Source of the DNA: Falciphora oryzae
Lineage: Eukaryota > Ascomycota > Sordariomycetes > Magnaporthales > Magnaporthaceae
Assembly (NCBI GenBank): GCA_000733355.1
Contig: JNVV01000014.1
Coordinates: 652,064-716,063, forward strand
DNA length: 64,000 bases
Direction of reading: 5' to 3'
Shown one piece after another: positions 56,203 through 64,000 of this stretch (position 1 is the stretch's first letter; every line of letters starts with the position of its first letter). The notes beneath the pieces are model-generated. The model did not search any database. It saw nothing but the letters and a program-made list of their open reading frames with translations, and was not told the DNA's origin. The position numbers and the translations under genes were made by a program.

Positions 56203-57018
56203 GGTGACTGGCAGGATGCGTATAGCAAAGCCAGGGAGCTAGGTGGCGTTCGGGGAGAAGGAGGACGTCATGATCGGCTACCAGCACTCGATGAGCGCCA
56301 GCGTCGGCAAGGGCGGCAGCGTCCCAAGGCGGACAGGAACTGGGAGGCGTCCAGCAACGACCCGTTCCTGACGGGTGCCCTGACCTGCGAGACGACGTGA
56401 GGCCTGCAGCAATCGGTGATTGCGTGCCCCAAGCACATCGTGGGCAACGAGCAGGAGACGAGCCGCAAGCCGCCGCGATACCTTGGCCACAACCACAACC
56501 AGTCCGTGTGAACATTGACGACAGGACCATGCACGAGCTGTACCTCCGGCCGTTTGCAGATGCAGTGAGGGCTGGTGTCGGGTCCGTCATGTGCGCCTAC
56601 CAGCGCACCAACAACAGCGACTCGTGCCAGAACAGCAAGGTGCTTAACGGCCTACTCAAGACCGAGCTGGCTTTCCAGGGCTTCGTCGTTTCGGATTGGT
56701 TCGCCCACCAATCCGGCCTTGCTAGGCCCTCGCTGGCTTGGATGTGGTGATGCCCGTCGCGCCGCTGCGGTCCAAGGGCAACCCGACGGTCATGGTCAAC
56801 AATGGCTCGCTCCCGCTCGAACAGCTTGACGACATGGCCATTAGGGTCATCGCGCCCTGGTACAAGTTCGACAATCCAGAAATGAAGAATATCGGCCATG
56901 GCCTCCCCGCCAACCTGGTCGCACCGCATACCTTTGTCAACGCGCGCAACAAGTCCTCCAGGCAGACCACCTTCCAGAGCGCCGTGGAGGGCCATGTTCT
57001 GGTTCGGACCTCGCCGTC
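56203..57018 (+). pseudogene. GH3 beta-glucosidase pseudogene
   Basis: Plus-strand pieces match fungal GH3 beta-glucosidases in order but not in one frame. DWQDAYSKA (56206 onward) is followed, after a large deletion, by [20 protein letters not shown] and then an in-frame TGA (56398-56400). [14 protein letters not shown] continues to about 56508, where one base is lost. [33 protein letters not shown] and [10 protein letters not shown] (nucleophile Asp region) run to about 56735, where the frame shifts again before [11 protein letters not shown] diverged RVIAPWYK piece and SAVEGHVLVR end near 57018. The C-terminal GH3 and Fn3 domains are missing. At least one stop, two frameshifts and two deletions make it nonfunctional. 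Confidence 0.85.
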
Positions 57019-60000
57019 GTCACGGATGCGCCCTAACTGTTACAGCGCACCCGTTGACCCCTGGATGGGTTCCCCTACCCTGGTGCGCATTCGTGTATAT
57101 AATTAGAGCCAGAGAGTCTCCCACCCTCAATCACTTTCCTACAGTTCCATAGGGATAGATCTCAATCTAACAGGTCTACTTCCGTGCCCCTCTTCTTTGC
57201 AATACATGTGCTGGTCAACTATAACTTGTCGCGGTCGCGGATGGTAGCCTTTGGGGAGCTGGGGACAGTCCAGGTAGGTTGATGAGCCTTGAGCCTTTCT
57301 TTGCGCGACCTGCTGACATGGAAAGTCCAACTTCGCCATAATGCGGACAATTGAAGCTATTCCTATCTTTCTAAGCCTGCTACTGCATCTTTATTACAAA
57401 CAAGCAGGATTCAGCAACCACTTTAATAAGGCGGGCAAGAGACGAGCTCGCTATTACATTGGATCTTGCTGGCACGTTTTAAAAAGACCGCAACCTCAGG
57501 GCTGCCTTTGAGGTTACCGAGCAGAAGTGCCCGCGCCTGTTTGCTTCGTATAACTACCGCCTCGGTGTAGAAGGAGGTTCGGATGGCGCAGCGTTAGTGG
57601 AGGAGTCGTCGCTTGAGATACAGGCCGACCGGCAGCATTGGAAGCCCGTTGTGCAGCATGGGTTCCTCCAGTCCTACACGAAAGGGAAGCAGGATCCTTG
57701 GTTGAAAGTTTTAGACCCTCGGAAAGAAGACCGCAGCAACCCGTTCGCCATAGCATTGCGATACGCTCCCAGCTTCGACTTACGACCAGCAGACCGTGGC
57801 GTGGGACTCCACCAAACTGCGATGGGCCGCCAGATTCTCCACTGATTCCACGCGCTCAAGGCGGGCGTGCGATTAAACTTGGTTTAGCAGTTAGCAAATA
57901 ATGTAAAGCAAAATATTTGGAAAAGGAAAGGGTTAATTTCTTTATTTGGAGCGAAAACGGCAAAACACTTCAGTATCGCGCTCAAAGTGCCGCAAGCCCT
58001 GCTGCTGCTGATGGGCCCGATCAGCAACTGACGACCTGGTGTCGGACTGGAACGCGGGGTGGAATGCGTTCGTCGTGTCGCCTTGTGTGGCGCTGTCGGA
58101 TTCAAACGAAGGGTCGCCTTGGGCGCGCAAGGGTTGCGTTGGGGGAATATTTATTTTTCGTGCGGGGTCCTACGGTCCCGATCAACATCCTCGGGCTGAT
58201 GGTATTGATGGCTTTTGCAGACGGGGGGAGTCGACTGGGTGAGAACATTGGGGAGCCTGTGCTCTGTACGGAACGGCGCATTCGGCGGCATAGACTCATG
58301 ATACTTATTACCCCAATCCCGAGCGATATTCCAGCGACGCATAGAGGTATCGTTGCTGTGCCTGTGGTGGTGTGCGTCCGACTGTGCCGAACTGCTGGAC
58401 GACTTGCGATATCGGACCCCCTTTTTCTTCGTCTGGGACGGCCATGACTGGAGAAGAGGGGGCACTTCTCCTCAGCTTTGGCCCGAATCGTTGGGACTTT
58501 GGGGGACAACCCACAACCCACACGCCCACAAGATCGGGGAGAATTTGATCCGATCGAGGTCAGCAAATCCCCATATTCGTTGGTACGTGTCCAACTCACT
58601 ATCTGGCCTCGTTACATACGAGCATACCCACGTTCTCTGAATAACTGCTGTCCATTCTACGTATATTCGCAGCCAACACACACCAATCAACCAAGCCATT
58701 AATTTTTTTTTTTTCTCGGCCGGCGGCCATGATCACACTGGGCGCTAGTGCCAGCTGCAGCCAGGAGCAGCTAGCCCCCAATCTCCCCCATTGACTCCAC
58801 CACACTCACACTACCTCGCGGTTGTTGGCTCGTCCTCCTCAGCTTTGCTCTTTGCATGAGAAGCCCAACCAGATTCGCGGATGCGTAGTGCGAAAGCTCT
58901 GGATGCTCGGCTTCTGGACCAGTCGGGGGGATTATCCCCTCCCCCTTCCCCGCCCGCCGTTCCGCGTTCGGTCCCGGGCGGGCACTAGCCAAAAGAGTGC
59001 GGAATGGGCGCCGCTCCGCTCGGATGATGGTGATGATGGATGAAAGCGGGGAACGTGTAATGTGCTAGGTAGGGCCGGGGCGCGCGGCAGGGGCGGCGGC
59101 GGCGCGACTGCCCGCCAACAAAGGTCCAGCCCCCCATCTCTCTCCCCCGTCCACAATGATGACCTTTTCTTTTTGTCAGCAAATAAGCACCTCAGTTCGG
59201 TAACTAACTCCTATCAGTTATGTCTAGGTGTAAGGTATTCCCGGAATGTTCCCCCCCCCTTCGCCTTACCCTTCTTTCGCGGCTTTGGGTGGCGCGTAAG
59301 CGGCATTTTACCATGTCATAACCTGGAGACGGTTAGGTACCACGCATATGGCTTTTTCACCTTGCAGTGCGTCCTCCCCCGAAAACCAACCACACACACA
59401 CACCCAGTCACCCGATTGCGCGGTGGGGTTCGGGGGTGTGCAAACGCCGTAATCACCGAGGAGGTATGAGTATGGTCCCTACCTGCTCCATTTCCCATGG
59501 GGGTGGGTTGGCTGACGGTTGCAGCTCCAGAGCCCCTAGAGCAAACACAAGACCGAGCGGGATGCAACAAGGGCACTATCCGTTTAATGGTGATGGATTT
59601 CCCTCCTTGGGCTTTTCTCAGCCCGACCCATATATCCAGTTCCCTTGCGTTTCTCTCCCTCACTTCTTCACAAACCCTTATTTATCTCCCATTTTTTTCC
59701 GATTCTTGCCTGTCTCTCACAGGAACGTTCCCTTGAATACTTATTCAATATCATCTTTTTTTCCTGGCTTCGGCTATGTCAGGGCCGAGTCGTTAGTTCC
59801 AAGTCTGTGTGTGCCGCCCCGACTCTGTTCCGTCCGAACCACCCGCCACACATGGTTTCCCGAGTTGCAGGCATTGCTACCGCCCCTTGCTCCCACTTTT
59901 GTTGGTGACTGGTCCCCTGGTCTCGTACGCCCAGATTCGTTGCTTATCCATCTCGGCTTGATACTATTGGTCTCGCCTGCCACCCTTGGATCAGCTCCTC

Positions 60001-60131
60001 GTAGTTGCCTCTTGGCATCAGCGGCCTTGGCGTCAAAGGCAACCACAGAGAGTAGGAGCATCCATCTGTTGCGTAGACACGTACCTGAGTCGGAAAAGGG
60101 TTTCCAGACCTCAGGCAGGAGTGAGCCAGCC
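57019..60131. other. About 3.1 kb without a supportable gene
   Basis: A plus-strand open stretch at about 57505-57845 reads AAFEVTEQKCPRLFASYNY and onward for about 110 codons but matches no family I recognise. It may be another relic. The right part is the MFS exporter promoter and leader. A C-run lies near 59250-59259 and a CA microsatellite near 59390-59402. Confidence 0.4.
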
Positions 60132-62338
60132 ATGTCGCTCCCGGACAAGGATCCACAAAAGATGGTCGCGGTCCGCGCCGAGGTGGACAGCACCTCGCTC
60201 TCGGAAGGCTCCTCCGAGTCCGACGACAGCCACTTCCGAAGCAGGGCCGGGAGTCCTGTTACCGGTACCACCACCACCAGATCGGTCCGTGGCAGTGACA
60301 GCGGCGGCGGCGACGACGACAATGCCGACGTCACCGAAAAGCTTGGACCACGCCTTGAGCCTCTGCGTCCGTCCACGAGTGCGCGCCGGAGCTTCGGCCG
60401 CAGGAGAAGCTCGGCAGAGGCTCGGTCTGCCGAGGATGGTCCCCGCCCGGCTTCCTTACAAAGGTCCCGGTCCCGTCAACACGGCCTCGGCGGTGACGAC
60501 GGTCAGCAGGACGAGGATGATGACGAGGATGACGACGACGCGGCCGCGGATGTGCCGGTGTCACGCGCGCACACCGCAACCAGCGCGCACAGCATAGCGT
60601 CCCGCCTACCCGAGTACGAAGTCGTTTTCGACGAAGCCGGCGGGGACGGCAGCGTCAGCAACGACAGCCACGGCGACAACCCGCGCAGCTGGCCGCTTTG
60701 GTACCGGGGCTGGATCATCTTCACCATCTCGCTGTGCACCTGGATGGTGGTGCTCTACAGCACCACGTACACGGCCGCGATCCCGGGCCTCATGGGCGAG
60801 TTTGGCGTCGACGCGCCCACGGCCACGCTGGGGCTGACCAGCTACCTGCTCGGTCTGGCCACGGGCAGCCTCGTCATGGGGCCCCTGAGCGAGCTGTATG
60901 GGCGCCGGCCGCTGTACCTCGTATGCCTTTCGGTGTCCACGATCCTGATTGTGCCCACGGGCGTCGCCACCTCGCTCGTGGGGATTATCGTTGTCAGATT
61001 CGTCGGGTGAGTGCTTGATCCATGTCCCGTGACAGCGGTGTATCCTGCCGTTGCTTCAGGTTTAGTTGTGGTGCCGATACTGCCTATAGCACCCCTTACT
61101 CACATTGATTTCTTTGGCAATAAATTAGGGCACTCTTCGGGGCCGTCATGATCTCGAACGCGACCGGCACCATCACCGACATCTCGGACGAGGAGTACCG
61201 CGCGCTCGCCATGTCCCTGTTTAGCATAGCACCCTTCAACGGCCCAATCACGGGGCCCCTGATCGGCGGCTTCGTGTCCCAGTACCTCGGGTGGCGCTGG
61301 AACCAGTGGCTGGTCCTGATCCTGGCCGGAGTGGCGACCCTCCTGATGGCGACGGTCAAGGAGACGTACGCGCCCCGCATCCTGCAGCGCAAGGCCGCCA
61401 AGCTCCGTAAGGAGACGGGCGACGACCGCTGGTGGAGCCGCTACGACGAGCGCCAGATGCCCAAGACGGAGCTGGTAAAGGTCAACCTCGGCCGGCCCTT
61501 CGTTCTCGCCTTTACCGAGCCGATCCTTTGGTTTTTCAACGCCTGGATCGCGGTCATTTACGGGATTTTATATCTTTGCTTCGTCGCGTACCCGATCGTG
61601 TTTACGCAGCGGCGCGGCTGGAGCGTCGGCATGACGGGCCTCTCGTTCCTGGGCCAGGGCATCGGAACCACGGCGTGCATTTGCGCGGAGCCGCTGGCGC
61701 GGTGGCTCATCAACTCGCACCCGCGGGACCTGGAGACGAATTGCGTCAAGCCCGAGGCCGCGGCCAGCGTTATGGTCATCGGCGCGGTGCTGGCGCCCGT
61801 CGGCCAGCTAATCTTCTCGTGGACGTGCCTCCCCGTTACCATCCACTGGGCCGTCCCCATCGCGGCGGGCATCCCCTTCGGGGCGGGAAACACGCTCTGC
61901 TTCATCTACGGCAGCAACTACATCGCGGGCGCCTACGGCATCTATGCCGTCTCGGCCATGGCGGGCAATGCGGTGGTGCGGTCCATTTTCGGCGCGACCT
62001 TGCCGCTCGCGGGACCCGCCATGTACAACGCGCTGACGCCGCAGTGGGCGGGGACGCTGCTGGGCCTGCTCGAGGTCCTGCTCGTCCCGGTCCCGTTTGC
62101 GTTTTACCGGTACGGCGAGCGCATCCGGGCGCGGAGCCCGCTCATCCGGCGCATGCGCGAGGACGCGGCGCGCAACGAGAGCAAGCGCGCGCGTCGCGGC
62201 CAGGGGCGGCAGCAGCAGCAGGCGGCGGTGACGTCCGAGGAGACGGCCGCGGGTCGGGATGTCGAAAAGGCGCCGCCGGCTGGCGGGGACCCCGGGCAGC
62301 AGCGGACCTCCGTGCTCGTGAGCAAGGAGGCCAAATAA
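60132..62338 (+). CDS. MFS multidrug/polyamine-type exporter (DHA1 family)
   Basis: Exons 60132-61006 and 61129-62338 join in phase over a 122-nt intron to 694 residues. A long hydrophilic N-terminus of about 190 residues, with Asp/Glu and Arg/Ser tracts, precedes PRSWPLWYRGWIIFTISLCT, the first of 12 membrane helices. DHA1 motifs follow: PLSELYGRRPLYLV (motif A), the helix around the intron FVGALFGAVM, FNGPITGPLIGGF (motif C-like), WRWNQWLVLILAG and KETYAPRILQRKA before the central loop. The C-terminal tail is basic and Gln/Gly-rich. These proton antiporters export drugs, toxins or polyamines at the plasma membrane. The frame is open well upstream to 59367, but its residues are simple Pro/Ser sequence, so MSLPDKD at 60132 is preferred as start. 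Confidence 0.88.
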
Positions 62339-62559
62339 TCCAACCCACGGCCATAGAGGCTAGCCCGGGGCATACCATACACACTCTCTCTCCCTGGATC
62401 ATGGTATACGCGTTATTGTTTCTTATACAGTAATGTGACAAAAGTCTGTTCCACCCCCACATCAATTGATGCACCGCCTTTTAAACTACGCTCATTCTAC
62501 CAGCGACTGCGCACGCAATTTTGAGCCAAACAGAAAAGTAATACATGCGTTAGAATGCC

Positions 62560-63190
62560 CTGCTTCGGGGCTTCAATATTTTATATACCACCCCCGTGCC
62601 TGGCGCACTGCCTCGGCGCGGCGCGGTATTGAATCCAGTAGCCCGTTAATGAAATCCTATGGCACTACCTCCTACGCAGCTTTTAAAGCAGCATGGAAGG
62701 CAGCTTTATTTGCCTCGTTATCTGGTAGGCAATAAAGCCCTAAAAAAATCCTTTTGCAAAATATCCTTTAAGCGCTTCCAAACGTATTTAATAAGGTTTA
62801 AATTAGAGTTGTAAAGAGATCAATCGATTACTTAAATCCTATAACGTTCGAACTATTCCTTTGCTTTTTTAAAAACGTGAATCCGGGCATTATTTTGTTA
62901 AAGGAAAAACGCCCAAGCTGGTAAACTGGCAGTAGCCCTTCCTCTAAAGCCTAAATATAACTCCGAATATTATATCCTTACTAGCCAAAGGCTGGATTTT
63001 TTTGCATAATCACTAACGGTGACTTCCCTCCTTTCTAAATAGCCCCCAAACCATTGCAAAAAGCGTAGCTTTTACGTATATATCCAGATTGATATATTTA
63101 CGGTTATATTTTTATTTAAAAGGCTTAAAAATCCACGGATCCGGTGCATTAGGTGCGTTTTGCACGGAAAACTCGTCGGAGTAGTACCTT
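62560..63190 (-). mobile_element. RIP-degraded Tc1/mariner-type transposon relic
   Basis: The AT-rich minus strand translates, with many stops, into the C-terminal half of a Tc1/mariner DDE transposase: SPLVIMQKNPAFG, ALEEGLLPVYQLGR, QNNARIHVFKKAKE (family QDNARIH), FERYRI with stops where Trp is expected, NLNLIKYVWKRLKD (family DLNPIEHVWKRLK), and FINGLLDSIPRRAEAV then ARGWYIKY. Replacement of Trp by stop and Pro by Ser or Leu is what C-to-T decay by repeat-induced point mutation gives. The element is dead. Ends and terminal repeats were not identified. Sequence 62339-62560 to its left is plain 3' flank of the exporter. Confidence 0.85.
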
Positions 63191-63210
63191 TATTTTTTTC
63201 GTATAAGTAA

Positions 63211-63396
63211 CTGTAACAAGGGGTCAACGACGGCTTGGAGAAGGATCTCTATATTGCAGATAATCTTTCTATGGGCTCAAGAGATGCTTGAGGAAGAAGG
63301 AATCTGTAACAAGGGGTCAAAGACGGCTTGGAGAAGGATCTCTATATTGCAGATAATCTTTCTATGGGCTCAAGAGATGCTTGAGGAAGAAGGAAT
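63211..63396. repeat. 93-bp tandem duplication starting CTGTAACAAGGGGTCAA
   Basis: Two adjacent 93-base copies (63211-63303 and 63304-63396) appear to differ at one position (CAACGACGG versus CAAAGACGG). Each carries TGTAAC near its start, the usual 5' end of fungal LTRs, so the duplication looks like a doubled LTR edge. Confidence 0.9.
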
Positions 63397-64000
63397 CTTT
63401 CATGGAGGACATAGGAGATAGCAGGGTTTATATAAACCACCCTGTGATCCGTGCGAAGTATTGAATACATGATTCACACTGCCCTTCCGGCCTTCGGCCT
63501 TTGGGCCTCGGAGCCGTTGGGCACCTATACCAGTTCCCGGACCTTTTGTGGGGCCGATTAGGTGAGTTCACAGGTTTTTCCGTATGATACTATCCTCCTT
63601 TTCCTAGGGCGCGTTTCGAGACCTTTTAAAGCCCGCTTAAGGGATGCGGCCGTGCCTATATCCTGTGGCACGCGGGGGTCCCTAGGCTTATCGGGGTTAA
63701 GCCGATGAAAGGTAATAACGTGTTGCTTGTCACACGGAAGAACCCGTGGACCTAACTAGTCGGCATCACGAGTCGGCCTCACGGAGGTTCGAAGACCCGC
63801 ATAGGCGGTCAGCGGCCCTAAGGCCAAGCGGTGAAGGTCGGAAGGCAGTGTGAATCATGTACTCGATACTTCGCACGGATCACAAAGGGTCTATATAAAC
63901 CCTGCCATCTCCTATGTCCTTCACGAAAGATTCCTCCCTCCTCAAGCATCTCTTGAGCCCATAGAAAGATTATCTGCAATCTAGAGATTCTTTCTCCAAG
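63305..64000. mobile_element. Inverted pair of LTR-like repeats, cut by window edge
   Basis: Positions 63327-63488 and 63840-64000 are long, mostly matching inverted copies, including the AGATAATCTTTCTATGGGCT block, a TATATAAACC TATA-like stretch and CATGATTCACACTGCC. Weaker inverted similarity continues inward towards about 63650. The outward side of the right arm is beyond the window. A TGTAAC start with an internal TATA element suggests two head-to-head LTRs or solo LTRs. No gag or pol sequence is visible. Confidence 0.65.

Noticed and set aside
59367..60131. N-terminal extension of the DHA1 exporter
   Set aside because: The frame is open, but the residues are simple Pro/Ser/Phe sequence typical of a leader. 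The ATG at 60132 starts a plausible hydrophilic tail.
63786..63800. tRNA-like GGTTCGA box
   Set aside because: No matching acceptor, anticodon or D arms could be folded around it, and it lies inside the LTR-like arm.
1..64000. CRISPR array or bacterial operon structure
   Set aside because: No regularly spaced repeats of that kind occur, and the genes are intron-bearing and clearly fungal.

Overview
The window is nuclear DNA of a filamentous ascomycete (Pezizomycotina, most likely Sordariomycetes). It is GC-rich, and most genes carry one to five short spliceosomal introns (mostly 56-207 nt) with CTRAY-type branch sites. It encodes Zn2Cys6, DUF3425 and HET proteins, and its right end carries an AT-rich transposon relic with RIP-style decay. 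I rebuilt 15 complete gene models by joining exons in phase, plus one truncated gene, one ankyrin gene with unresolved frame breaks, and one clear pseudogene. Every complete model sums to whole codons.

Left part (1-8.0 kb) looks like an alpha-galactoside uptake and use cluster. It holds a truncated MFS sugar permease (-), a divergent Zn2Cys6 regulator (+), a secreted GH27 alpha-galactosidase (+) and a convergent hexose-type MFS transporter (-). The permease would import oligosaccharide, GH27 would release galactose outside the cell, and the hexose carrier could take up monosaccharide. This linkage is inferred from position. Three large hairpin-forming palindromes lie upstream of the hexose transporter, and two of them are homologous.

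Middle part (8.5-24 kb): an Arg/Ser-rich disordered protein; a 7.2 kb stretch with no supportable gene but with small repeats and a G-quadruplex motif; a secreted DUF1996 protein; a mitochondrial BolA3-type protein; and a 1,256-residue fusion of a helical N-terminal region, a catalytically degenerate kinase-like domain and a trypsin-like serine protease with an intact His/Asp/Ser set. The fusion is the most unusual gene here.

After 6 kb without a recognisable gene (24-30 kb) come a peroxisomal AOX1-type alcohol oxidase (+), a secreted Vpr-like subtilisin (-), a large HET-domain protein (-), an SDR oxidoreductase (-), a bZIP/DUF3425 regulator (+) convergent with an MCT-like MFS carrier (-), an ankyrin-repeat gene with apparent frame breaks (-), and a BYS1 secreted protein (-).

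Right part (55-64 kb): a metallophosphoesterase (+), a decayed GH3 beta-glucosidase pseudogene (+), a DHA1-type MFS exporter (+), a mutated Tc1/mariner transposase relic, and finally an LTR-like repeat with an internal 93-bp tandem duplication and an inverted partner running off the window edge. The HET protein and the pseudokinase-protease fusion, set among gene-poor and repeat-bearing DNA, give the region an accessory, self/non-self or cell-death flavour. That reading is inference.
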